Assembly (NCBI RefSeq): GCF_033971325.1
Contig: NZ_CP117180.1
Location: 1,628,951 to 1,692,950 of the forward strand
DNA: 64,000 nucleotides
DNA from: Hydrogenobacter sp. T-2
Lineage (GTDB): Bacteria; Aquificota; Aquificia; Aquificales; Aquificaceae
Reading direction: 5' to 3'
Every line of letters begins with the position of its first letter. Position 1 is the stretch's first letter. Made by a program: the position numbers and the translations under genes. A model generated the notes under the pieces. That model searched no databases. It was not told where the DNA came from and saw nothing but the letters and a program-made list of their open reading frames with translations. Positions 51,751 through 62,085 of this stretch are shown here, one piece after another.

Positions 51751-52923
51751 ATGGACATAAAGACCCTTGAAAACTGGCTTTGGGAGTCCGCCTGTGTTAT
51801 AAGGGGAGAGATAGAAGCCCCTAAATACAAGGACTATATACTGCCTCTTATTTTTATAAAGAGGCTTTCTGATGTTTTTGAGGATGAGTTTTTGGAGCTG
51901 GTAAAGACTTTTGGAAGCAAGGAGAGGGCAGAAGAGGCTATCAGGAAAGACCCATCCCTTGTAAAGTTTTATATGCCGGAAATAGCCCGGTGGGAAAATA
52001 TAAGGAAGCAAAGCACGAACCTGGGAGAATACCTCACGAGGGTGGTAAGGGAAATAGCAAAACACAACACCAAACTTCAGGATGTGGTGGACATAGTGGA
52101 CTTTAATGCAACTACCGCAGGACAGAGGATAATAAGCGACCAGAGCCTAAGAAGTCTGATAGATATTCTTTCCAGACACAGGCTTGGGCTAAGGGATGTA
52201 GAGCCAGATATTTTGGGAAGGGCTTATGAGTATCTCCTACGTAAGTTTGCGGAGGGCTCTGGGCAGTCCGCAGGAGAGTTTTATACTCCAAAGGAAGTAG
52301 CTATGATGATGGCTTACATTGTGGACCCAAAGCCTGGGGAGGATGTATACGACCCCTGTTGTGGGTCTGGAGGGCTTCTTATAAAGTGTCAGCTTCGCTT
52401 TTTGGAAAAGTATGGGAAGGACCCAAAGACTGCACCCCTTAGGTTTTACGGTCAGGAAATAAACCATACCACTTACGCCATGGCGAAGATGAACGTGTTT
52501 ATCCATGATATGGAGGCGGACATTGCCCTTGGAAATACAATGACAGACCCAGCCTTTATGAAGGATGGTATGAGGTTTGATGTGGTGGTTGCGAACTCCA
52601 TGCGGAATCAAAGATTCTCTGAGAGCCTCTATGAAGAAGATAAATATGGAAGGTTTTCCTTCGGCTATCCACCAGAAAGCTCTGCGGATTGGGGATGGGT
52701 TCAGCATATGTATGCAAGCCTCAAGGAAAAGGGTAGGATGGCGGTAGTCCTTGACACAGGTGCAGTCTCAAGGGGTAGTGGTGCAGAGGGTAGAAACAGA
52801 GAAAGGGACATAAGAAAAGCCTTTGTGGAAGCAGACCTTATAGAAGCCATAATCCTCCTGCCAGAAAACCTCTTTTATAACACCACAGCCTTGGGCATAA
52901 TATTGCTTATAAACAAGGCTTAG
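51751..52923 (+). pseudogene. hsdM: Truncated, motif-damaged type I DNA methyltransferase subunit (HsdM)
   Basis: 390 aa; full proteins are about 500 or more. The HsdM N-terminal helical domain and SAM motif VYDPCCGSGGLLIKC are intact. The catalytic motif expected near residue 280 as ANPMWNQ or ANPPFNQ reads ANSMRNQ, so the essential Pro and aromatic residue are gone. The protein stops at LGIILLINKA, and no hsdS or hsdR follows. It is probably non-functional. Confidence 0.75.
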
Positions 52924-52933
52924 AAGCATACAC

Positions 52934-53125
52934 ATGAGACCTATGAAAAACAAGCTGGCAAGTTGTTCAAGCAAAGGCACAATATTCTTTGACCCTTGTG
53001 TGCTTGAAATGGGTAGAGAAGAATTAAACAAGGTGATAGTTTATGAACTTTTACATCTTAGATATAAGAACCACAGCAAGTTGTTTAAACTGTTTTTAAA
53101 GACATGTCTTGAGGAGGGTTTATAA
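52934..53125 (+). pseudogene. C-terminal fragment of a YgjP/M48-like metallopeptidase
   Basis: 63 codons. RPMKNKLASCSSKGTIFF and VIVYELLHLRYKNHSKLF match the last third of YgjP-like zinc peptidases, which often sit in type I restriction loci. The N-terminal two-thirds are missing, and the first zinc His of HELxH is Tyr. It begins 10 bp after the hsdM remnant, consistent with a deletion that joined the two. The stop lies 2 bp before the end of 5S rRNA. Confidence 0.6.
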
Positions 53126-53127
53126 AC

Positions 53128-53247
53128 CCCCGGGACGACCTACTTTCCCGTGCGGTTCGCCCCGCACAGTATCATCGGCGCTGGAGGGCTTAACTGCCGG
53201 GTTCGGAATGGAAACCGGGTGTTTCCCCTCCGCTATGGTCCCGAGGG
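53128..53247 (-). rRNA. rrf: 5S ribosomal RNA
   Basis: About 118-120 nt. Terminal helix CCCTCGGGAC with GTCCCGGGGG; internal segments CCATTCCGAACCCGG and GGGAAAGTAGG are universal 5S features. Ends are estimated. The last gene of the rRNA operon. Confidence 0.93.
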
Positions 53248-53597
53248 AAGCAACTCAATAGGTTTTCCTTCCTGTGGGTGTGCAAGTCGAACGGGCTATT
53301 AGTACAGCTTGGCTACACCCCTTGCGGAGCTTCCACCTGCTGCCTATCAACCTGGTAGTCTTCCAGGGCCCTTCAGGGAATCCTTATCTTGTGGTGGGCT
53401 TCGCACTTAGATGCTTTCAGCGCTTATCCCGTAGCAGGATAGCTACCCGGCGCTACCTCTGGAGAGATAACCGGTACACCAGAGCCTGCCCCGTCCCGGT
53501 CCTCTCGTACTAAGGACGGACCCACTCAAGACTCCTGCGCCCGCGGCGGATAGGGACCGAACTGTCTCGCGACGTTCTGAACCCAGCTCGCGTCCCC

Positions 53598-53631
<34 letters not shown>

Positions 53632-53715
53632 GCTTCAGCCCCAGGATGGGGGGAGCCGACATCGAGGTACCAAACCTCCCCGTCGATGTGGGCTCTCGGG
53701 GGAGATTAGCCTGTT

Positions 53716-54545
53716 CACCTTTATCTCTGGTTTCCCAGAGGGTAGACTATATCATCATCCTCACCTTCTGGTGAGGAGCGCGGCGTGTTGGTCCTTTCTG
53801 GACCCTCGGGCATCGCGCCTTCAGTCGTTACGGGGTCTGGAGAGGTTTTGTATTTCATAAAGTCAGGCACCCATGGGTTTATTATCTCAAAGAGCTTTTT
53901 GGTTTGCTCTCTGTCAAAGAAGAGAACTGGATAACCCTTTTTATACACCACCCTTGGTTTGAGCCCGAAGTTTTCTGACAGAGCGGACAAGAGCCTCTTT
54001 ATATCTGCCTCCTCATATCTTGGCATATATATGTAGGCTACGCCATCTCTGGCATAGTAATGCCCATCATCCATATACCAGACTGCCAAAGAGAGAGGAG
54101 CTTTTAGAAGGCTCTTTATCTTTTCCGGTATACGCTTTTTACCCTTTTCGTCGTAGAAAGCTCTTCTATAGGCACCCAAGAGTGGCATAGAGTGGCTTTG
54201 GCAGCGATAGTATACATAGCTTTTTTTCCACTTGGGGTTGTATCTCTCAAGCCTCTTGGGTTTGTCTTGCATCAGGTTTTTGAGCAGTTCATATTTCCAA
54301 AGGATGTATTCCTTTTGTTTTTCCGAATGCTCCAACCTGAGCCTTGCATTCCTTTTGCCTGTTCTTTGGAGATATCCGTCACCCAAGAGGGTGCCTATTA
54401 TAAGTTCCCTTTGAGCTTTTTTTACCATGTTGTGCCTCTCCTGACTTCCCACGGGATTACCCCACACCCTTATGGGTAGGAGGGCTCCCCCGTTATAAGC
54501 CGCGTTATTGCCTCCCGATTACTCGGGAGCGGGACAACCTTTGTT
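53716..54545 (-). other. Group I intron at 23S position 2449 (omega site)
   Basis: 830 nt. The 5' exon ends GGGGAT (U2449) and the 3' exon starts AACAGGCT. P1 is clear: GGGAU|AAC pairs with GUUGUCCC, with the required U-G pair at the splice site. The last intron base is G. A P7-like GATATAGTCTACCC precedes the 3' end. The site equals the yeast mitochondrial omega intron position, next to A2451 of the peptidyl transferase centre. It carries a LAGLIDADG gene. Confidence 0.88.
53721..54428 (-). CDS. LAGLIDADG homing endonuclease, I-SceI-like
   Basis: 235 aa from the ATG at 54428 (AGGAGAGG upstream). Two LAGLIDADG helices: [14 protein letters not shown] (about 8-21) and [14 protein letters not shown] (about 111-124). 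The latter and the C-terminal [34 protein letters not shown] parallel I-SceI (SLAYWFMDDGG; IYNLIKPYL..PQMMYKL by memory). The last 40 codons are read from the intron's own 3' core, and the stop UAA lies in CAGAGATAAAGG. It should cut intronless 23S genes at the insertion site. Confidence 0.85.
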   Translation of the reverse strand: MVKKAQRELIIGTLLGDGYLQRTGKRNARLRLEHSEKQKEYILWKYELLKNLMQDKPKRLERYNPKWKKSYVYYRCQSHSMPLLGAYRRAFYDEKGKKRIPEKIKSLLKAPLSLAVWYMDDGHYYARDGVAYIYMPRYEEADIKRLLSALSENFGLKPRVVYKKGYPVLFFDREQTKKLFEIINPWVPDFMKYKTSPDPVTTEGAMPEGPERTNTPRSSPEGEDDDIVYPLGNQR

Positions 54546-54923
54546 ATCCCCGGAGTAGCTTTTATCCGCTGATCACTGGCCCTTCCCCAAAGAACCAGTG
54601 GGTCACTAGGCCCGGCTTTCGCCTCTGCTCGGCATGTCTGCCTCACAGTCAGGCACCCTTCTGCCCTTGTACTCTACGGCGGATTTCCGACCCGCCTGAG
54701 GGTACCTTTGGACGCCTCCGTTACCTTTTAGGAGGCAGCCGCCCCAGCTAAACTGCCCATCTGGCACGGTCCCGGCGGTGGATAACACCGCTCGGTTAGG
54801 GCCTCAGCCTGTCCAGGGTGGTATCTCACCGGCGCCTCCATCCCTCCCGGAGGAGGGACTTCACAGGCTCCCACCTATCCTGCGCAGGACAAGCCAAGGC
54901 TCAATGCCAGACTACAGTGAAGC

Positions 54924-54954
<31 letters not shown>

Positions 54955-55021
54955 GCCGGCATCTTGACCGGCATTACAATTTCGCCGGGACTCTCCTCGA
55001 GACAGCGTGGCACTCGTTGGA

Positions 55022-55063
<42 letters not shown>

Positions 55064-55721
55064 CACCTTTATCTCTGACTTTCGCCAGAGGGTGGACTGT
55101 ATCTTGCTTTTGCCTCCAGGTCCCTTTTTACTTGGAGGAGCTGTTCTTTGTTTTGGCTATTCATCAGAAGGGCTATCTCCACTATTTCCAAAAGACCATC
55201 TACTGTAAGGTGCTTCCCTTCTACCATTTTCTGAACCACTCGCCTAAACCTTATAAAGTCCACGTTCTTTTTGGTTTTTAGAGGATGCTCTGTGAAAAAC
55301 TCGCACACCTTTTGCAGGCATGAGAGCTTTCTTATCCTTAAGCACCATCTGTCTCCGTTATTTCTCCTTACAACACCGCATTGGAAAAACCTCTTCAGTG
55401 CGTATAGCACTTGCAGGTCTCTTTCGTGCTGAACCACCACGAACTCTGGAAGCACTTGGTAGCCTGTGGACATTTCAGAATGCTTGTTTATGGACACATG
55501 GAAGCACCCTTCACCATCTACGAAACCTACAACCCAATCAGGAGATAGCTCCATCTTACTCCTCCAAGGAGGCAAAGCCTCCGCGTGCAGTCTCTGAGGA
55601 ACCCCTTTTTTGGGTTTCCTGCGGATTGCCCAATCTCAGGCATTTTTACGGAGGTTTTTACCTCTCGTAGCCTGAGCTCTAAGGGCTTCCCCGCATACAG
55701 CGGAGTTCAGGCAGCAAAGCT
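55064..55721 (-). other. Group I intron at 23S position 1931
   Basis: 658 nt. The 5' exon ends CCTAAGGT (U1931), the 3' exon starts AGCGAAATTCC. P1: AGGU|AGC pairs with GCUGCCU through a UUU loop, with U-G at the splice site. Core strands GGGCAATCCGCAGG and TCAGAGACTGCACG look like P4-P6 and P3/P7. The last base is G. This insertion site is known from Thermotoga and Simkania introns. Confidence 0.88.
55069..55554 (-). CDS. LAGLIDADG homing endonuclease, single-motif type
   Basis: 161 aa from the ATG at 55554 behind GGAGG; an ATG at 55575 is 7 codons longer. One LAGLIDADG helix, WVVGFVDGEGCFHVSI (about 8-23), so it should act as a homodimer. LPEFVVVQHERDLQVLYALK and DFIRFRRVVQKM are typical of the family. 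The C-terminus runs into the intron core, ending at UAA in CAGAGATAAAGG. Confidence 0.88.
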   Translation of the reverse strand: MELSPDWVVGFVDGEGCFHVSINKHSEMSTGYQVLPEFVVVQHERDLQVLYALKRFFQCGVVRRNNGDRWCLRIRKLSCLQKVCEFFTEHPLKTKKNVDFIRFRRVVQKMVEGKHLTVDGLLEIVEIALLMNSQNKEQLLQVKRDLEAKARYSPPSGESQR

Positions 55722-57701
55722 ACCTTAGGACCGTCATAGTTACGGCCGGCGTTTACCCGGGCTTCGGTTTGGAGCTTGCACTCCTCCCCTTAACCTACGG
55801 GCACTGGCCAGGTTTCAGACCACATACATCCCCTTACGGGTTTGCGTAGTCCTGTGTTTTTGATAAACAGTCGGCACCACCCGGTCTCTGCGACCTACAG
55901 AGGCTTACACCGCAAGGGTTTGACCTCCATAGGCCCCCCTTCTTCCGAAGGTACGGGGGCAATTTGCCGAGTTCCTTGAGGAGAGTTCCCCCGACGCCTT
56001 AGGCTACTAACCCAGCCCACCTGTGTCGGTTTCCGGTACGGGCAGCGACGTTTCAACGCCAGCGCCGTTGTTTCTCGGCAGTGTGGCGTCACGGAAGTTA
56101 CCCCATCAGCTCTCGGAGTATGGGGTGACGGATTTGCCTGCCACCCCCTCCTACTACCTTGGACCACCATTCCATAGGTGGCTTCCGCTAGCCTCCTGCG
56201 TCACGACTCTGGCTCCCCGCCGCTGGCGCGGGAATGTTGACCCGCTTCCCATCGGCTACGCCTTTCGGCCTCACCTTAGGGTCCCGGCTAACTGGCGGAT
56301 GATTTACATTGCCGCCAAAACCTGGGGCTTCCGGCGGACAGGTTTTTCACCTGTCTTCGCTGCTACTCATGCCAGGATTCTCACTTCCCTGCAGTCCACC
56401 CCACCTTACGGTGAGACTTCAGCCCACAGGGAACGCTCCCCTACCGCTCTTACGAGCCCGCAGCTTCGGTACCAGGCTTGAGCCCCGCTAAATTTTCGGC
56501 GCACGGCCGCTCGGCCGGTCAGCTGTTACGCACTGTTTAAAGGATGGCTGCCTCTAAGCCAACCTCCCAGCTGTCTTAGCAGCCGCACATCCTTCCCCAC
56601 TTAGCCTGGATTTTGGGACCTTAGCTGGCGATCTGGGCTGTTTCCCTCTTGTCCGCCGGAGCTTATCCCCCGGGGACTGACTGCCATCCTACCTTTCCCG
56701 GCATTCGGAGTTTGGCAGGGTTCGGTACCCCTTTCGAGGCCCTAGCCCAACCAGTGGCTCTACCTCCGGGAAGGACTGGATGACGCTAGGCGTCGACCTA
56801 TTTCGGGGAGAACGAGCTATCACGGAACGCGATTGGCTTTTCACCGCTACCCACACCTCATCGGACGGTTTTGCAGCACCGACCCGTTCGGGCCTCCAGA
56901 CGGCGTTACCCGTCCTTCACCCTGGGCATGGGTAGATCGTTCCGCTTCGCGCCTGCCCCCAGCGACTTAACGCCCTATTAGGACTCGCTTTCGCTCCGGC
57001 TTCGCATGCCTGCTTAACCTCGCCGCTGAGGACAACTCCCTGGCTCATTCTGCAAAAGGCACGCAGTCGGGTCAAAGACCCTTCCACTGGCTTGTAGATC
57101 TGGGGTTTCAGGTTCTATTTCACTCCCCTTCCGGGGTTCTTTTCACCTTTCCCTCGCGGTACTATGCGCTATCGGTCTGCCCGTAGTACTTAGCCTTGGA
57201 GGGAGGTCCCCCCAGATTCCCACGACCTTCCACGGGGGCCGTGGTACTTGGGAGCATGCATCCAGGAGACTGCTCACCTTTTGCCTACGGGGCTTTCACC
57301 CTCTGTGGCGGAGCGTTCCAGCTCACTTCGGCTAAGTGGCAGTTTTGTAACTCCCTGAGAGGATGGCGGTCCTCTCCATGCATGTCCCACAACCCCGTGT
57401 GAGCTAAGCCCGCCAGCATGACACCCACACGGTTTGGGCTGGTCCCCGTTCGCTCGCCGCTACTTGGGGAGTCTCGGTTGATTTCCTTTCCTGGGACTAC
57501 TAAAAGGTTTTACTTCGTCCCGTATCGGCAGAGAGCTGGGCTCAACACCCAGCTGGGTTTCCCCATTCGGGCATCCGGGCCTCATAGGCTCTTTGCGCCT
57601 CCACCCGGCTTATCGCAGCTTAGCACGCCCTTCATCCCCTCGGGCAGCCGAGGCATCCACCCCAGACCCTTACTAACTTGCACACCCACAAGGAAGGAAA
57701 A

Positions 57702-57728
57702 CCTATTCAGTTGCCAAGATGTCATGGA
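57702..57728 (-). repeat. rRNA spacer copy of the TGACATCTTGGCA element
   Basis: Minus strand TCCATGACATCTTGGCA then ACTGAATAGG, between tRNA-Ala and 23S. Related copies lie at 59534-59554 (leader) and 26151-26177. It may be an antitermination or processing signal. Confidence 0.6.
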
Positions 57729-57796
57729 GATGGTGGGATTTGAACCCACGACCTCCTGCTTGCAAAGCAGGCGCTCTCCCGCTGAGCTACATCCCC
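57725..57796 (-). tRNA. tRNA-Ala (UGC)
   Basis: In the 16S-23S spacer. Acceptor GGGGATG with CATCTCC (one G-T pair), anticodon loop TTTGCAA giving UGC, T loop TTCAAAT, discriminator A. CCA not encoded. Confidence 0.96.
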
Positions 57797-57815
57797 TTGG
57801 ACCTGCCCCAGATAA

Positions 57816-57889
57816 TGGGCCTCGGTGGACTTGAACCACCGACCTTGCCCTTATCAGGGGCACGCTCTAACCGACTGAGCTAGAGGCCC
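57816..57889 (-). tRNA. tRNA-Ile (GAU)
   Basis: In the 16S-23S spacer, before tRNA-Ala in transcription. Acceptor GGGCCTC with GAGGCCC, anticodon loop CTGATAA giving GAU, T loop TTCAAGT, discriminator A. Confidence 0.96.
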
Positions 57890-57957
57890 AGAGGAGAAAG
57901 ACAGCTCAATAAGGAGGAAGGACCCTGAAGTTTGAAACCTGACACTTTTCTCCGTTA

Positions 57958-59503
<1,546 letters not shown>

Positions 59504-59533
59504 GAAAACCCCAAGTTTTGGGTCCTTCCTCCT

Positions 59534-59554
59534 TATTCAGTTGCCAAGATGTCA
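59534..59554 (-). repeat. rRNA leader copy of the TGACATCTTGGCA element
   Basis: Minus strand TGACATCTTGGCAACTGAAT, preceded by a hairpin (GGGACT/AGTCCC, 59556-59574) and followed by the 16S processing stem. The hairpin-plus-box layout recalls rRNA antitermination signals, but the sequence is not an E. coli-type boxA. Confidence 0.5.
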
Positions 59555-59595
59555 AGGGACTTTCTACAGTCCCTAACTTTTCAGGTAGGCTATTT

Positions 59596-59624
59596 ATTAT
59601 ATCCTACCCTTAGGGTTTTGTCAA
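59596..59624 (-). promoter_or_regulatory. rRNA promoter P1 (proximal)
   Basis: Minus strand TTGACA (59624-59619), 17 bp, TATAAT (59601-59596). Perfect consensus. Confidence 0.85.
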
Positions 59625-59680
59625 GTCCTTTTTAAAGGACCTTTATGCCACGGGGCTTTATACCCCTAACAAACTACTTT

Positions 59681-59709
59681 AGTTTAACACTTCCTTACGA
59701 TTTTGTCAA
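59681..59709 (-). promoter_or_regulatory. rRNA promoter P2
   Basis: Minus strand TTGACA (59709-59704), 17 bp, TAAACT (59686-59681). The -35 follows an inverted repeat (CCCTTGAAAAGGG). Confidence 0.7.
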
Positions 59710-59794
59710 GCCCTTTTCAAGGGACTTACACAAAACCCTAATTCAACTCTAAAGATGACAAGGGGGTTTGCCCCTACAACCGCAACCTTTAAGT

Positions 59795-59822
59795 ATTATA
59801 TCCTTTCACGGGGTTTTGTCAA
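59795..59822 (-). promoter_or_regulatory. rRNA promoter P3
   Basis: Minus strand TTGACA (59822-59817), 16 bp, TATAAT (59800-59795). Confidence 0.8.
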
Positions 59823-59839
59823 CCCCGAACCACTTAACA

Positions 59840-60580
59840 TTATCTATTATATCCACACACAGGGTGTTTGTCAAGTAGTTTTTTAAAAACTTCCCACATG
59901 GCTATAGCACCTGCGTTTGAAACATTTAGAGAGTTTACCCTGCCTTGCATGGGTATGGATACCAGCAGGTCTGCAGTTTCCAGAACACTTTTTGATACGC
60001 CTTCTCCCTCGGAACCTAAAACAAGAGTGCAAGCAGGCGGAAAGTTAACGCTTCTTATATCCTTTCCCCCTCTCTCTACCACCACAACCCATCCACCCAT
60101 CTCCTTGAAATCTCTGAGTGCTTTGTAAAGACTTCCCACCTTAGACAGCCTTAGGTAAAAGACCGCACCCGCAGATGCCTTGACCACGGTCTCGTTTATA
60201 GGACAAGACCTATCCTTTGGCATAAGAGCACCAACTCCACCAAAGACCTCGCATGTTCTAAGGAGGTTTCCCACATTCTGTGGGTCCGTAATGTGGTCAA
60301 GGGTTATGAAAAAGGAGTTTCTCTTAAGGGTCTCTCTAAAAAGCACATGAGGGTCTACGTATTCCACCGGGCTTAAGATGGCGAGGATGCCTTGAGTTTT
60401 CTTTGTCCCTGCGAGCTCTTCTATCCTTTGTCTTGGCACTTTCTGGAGCTTTATACCCCTTTCCTTGCATAGCTTTACGACCTGATGTGGTGGGTGCGAG
60501 TCGTGAGCAAATAGCACCTTTTCTATATCTCTTCCTGACCTCAGGGCTTCAAGGACTGGGTTTTTACCGTAAACAATCAT
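59840..60580 (-). CDS. rlmB: 23S rRNA (guanosine-2251-2'-O)-methyltransferase
   Basis: 246 aa SpoU-family SPOUT methylase. Motifs DHITDPQNVGNLLRTCEVFG, VLGSEGEGVSKSVLE and IPMQGRVNSLNVSNAGAIAM are canonical. It sits directly upstream of the rRNA operon on the same strand; its ATG overlaps the mnmA stop. Confidence 0.94.
   Translation of the reverse strand: MIVYGKNPVLEALRSGRDIEKVLFAHDSHPPHQVVKLCKERGIKLQKVPRQRIEELAGTKKTQGILAILSPVEYVDPHVLFRETLKRNSFFITLDHITDPQNVGNLLRTCEVFGGVGALMPKDRSCPINETVVKASAGAVFYLRLSKVGSLYKALRDFKEMGGWVVVVERGGKDIRSVNFPPACTLVLGSEGEGVSKSVLETADLLVSIPMQGRVNSLNVSNAGAIAMWEVFKKLLDKHPVCGYNR
59846..59874 (-). promoter_or_regulatory. rRNA promoter P4 (distal, within the end of rlmB)
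   Basis: Minus strand TTGACA (59874-59869), 17 bp, TATAAT (59851-59846). It lies inside the last codons of rlmB, so rlmB and the rRNA operon are directly linked. The 59504-59839 gap holds only promoters, leader and hairpins. Confidence 0.75.
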
Positions 60581-61623
60581 TCCTTTATTATGCCACCACC
60601 CAGCAAAAGGTCTCCTTCATAAAAGGCACAAACTTGACCGGGCGTTATGCCTCTTACCTGCTTAGAAAACTTTACCTTATATCCCTTTTCGGTTTTTTCT
60701 ATGTCTTCCACAGGCACAGGCTGGTTTCTATACCTTATCTGTGCGGTAGGCTTTTGCCAAAGGGAAGGCTCAAGATGGAAGTTTATGTCCTCAAGAATCA
60801 ACCAATCTCTATAGAGGTCTTCTTCTCTACATAAATGAACAGCGTTAGCCTCTGGGTCTATACCACATACATATACGGGAAACCCCAAGGAGATACCAAG
60901 ACCCTTTCTCTGACCCACCGTGTAGTGGAAAAAGCCTCTATGTCTTCCTACAGGCTTGCCTTCAAAGTAAAAATACCCACCCTTTGAACCTACCCTCTCT
61001 TCAACAAATTCACCAGGAGTTTTACCCATAAGAAAGCACACATCTTGAGAATCCCTTTTATCCCACACAGGCAAACCCTTCTCTTTGGCTATAAGCCTTA
61101 CCTCTTCCTTTGTCCTTTCACCCAGAGGAAACTCCAAAAGCTCTAAATGCTCCGCTCTTACAAGGCTTAAAAAGTAAGACTGGTCTCTTCTTTGGTCCTT
61201 TGCACGGGCTATAAGCCTTCTACCCTTGTATTCCACAATCCTTGCATAGTGTCCAGTGGCAAGCCTGTCTATGTCCGCAACCTTGTGGAGATACTCTGCA
61301 AGAAAGCCTGTTTTGACCTCTCTGTTGCATACCGCACAGGGATTTGGCGTCTTACCACTGAGGGTTTCCCTCAAAAAGTATTCTATAACCCTCTTTTCAA
61401 AGACCTCTTCCCAGCTAAGCGTTAAATGAGGTATGCCTAAGTGTTGAGAAACCCTCACCGCATCCCTTACATCCTCTGGAGAACAGCAAACCCTTAAACC
61501 ATCCGTATCGCATACTTGATGAAAGCGGAGCGTTATACCAATAACCTCATGACCTGCTTCCTTCATAAGGAGGGCACAGACACTACTATCTACACCCCCG
61601 CTCATACCAACCGCCACTCTCAT
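60577..61623 (-). CDS. mnmA: tRNA-specific 2-thiouridylase
   Basis: 348 aa. PP-loop GMSGGVDSSVCALLM, catalytic cysteines in NPCAVCNREVK and DSQDVCFL, TGHYARIVEY and the C-terminal FHYTVGQRKGLGI. It makes 2-thiouridine at position 34 of Lys, Glu and Gln tRNAs. Confidence 0.95.
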   Translation of the reverse strand: MRVAVGMSGGVDSSVCALLMKEAGHEVIGITLRFHQVCDTDGLRVCCSPEDVRDAVRVSQHLGIPHLTLSWEEVFEKRVIEYFLRETLSGKTPNPCAVCNREVKTGFLAEYLHKVADIDRLATGHYARIVEYKGRRLIARAKDQRRDQSYFLSLVRAEHLELLEFPLGERTKEEVRLIAKEKGLPVWDKRDSQDVCFLMGKTPGEFVEERVGSKGGYFYFEGKPVGRHRGFFHYTVGQRKGLGISLGFPVYVCGIDPEANAVHLCREEDLYRDWLILEDINFHLEPSLWQKPTAQIRYRNQPVPVEDIEKTEKGYKVKFSKQVRGITPGQVCAFYEGDLLLGGGIIKE

Positions 61624-61634
61624 AAAGGATAAAT

Positions 61635-62045
61635 TTAGGCTTTGAAAAACCTCTTCATAAAGCTAATCTCTTCAGAGCCCTCCGCCACCTCAAGACCAAG
61701 ACTAATTATCCTTTCTGGCTTATCACCTTCACGCAAAAGCCCCATAGAGCGAGCCATATTGAGTTTTTCTATAAGGCTTTCCGTTATATGCACCATTACA
61801 CTGTCAAAGTTAAACCTCTTGTATAGCTCCTGCCTTTCCTTTTCCTCCTTGTGCCTTAGGCTGTCCGCAAAGGAGCACATCTTAGACCAAGTTCTGAGAG
61901 TCTTCTCCCATTCTTGCCTTGGCAGATTCTCTAATTCAAGCCTTATAATTTCAATAAGACTGTCCTTGAGATACCTTTTAAAGTCCTCCTCTGACCAACT
62001 GTTTGGCTCTCCTTTCCTTAGTAGGTTTGTAAGGTCTATTTTCAT
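61635..62045 (-). CDS. Small helical protein of unknown function
   Basis: 136 aa, not recognised. Highly charged and helical with no signal peptide (MKIDLTNLLRKGEPNSWSEE). It precedes mnmA by 11 bp on the same strand. The segment EKTLRTWSKMCSFADSLRH could be a protein-binding helix. No partner is suggested by context. Confidence 0.5.
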   Translation of the reverse strand: MKIDLTNLLRKGEPNSWSEEDFKRYLKDSLIEIIRLELENLPRQEWEKTLRTWSKMCSFADSLRHKEEKERQELYKRFNFDSVMVHITESLIEKLNMARSMGLLREGDKPERIISLGLEVAEGSEEISFMKRFFKA

Positions 62046-62085
62046 GTTATTCTAATATAATACTTTAGCCTTCTGGAGGTTTAAG

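Noticed and set aside
53101..53130. rRNA operon terminator just after 5S
   Set aside because: Palindromes GGGTTTATAAACCC and AAGACATGTCTT are present, but neither has a convincing T run after it on the minus strand.
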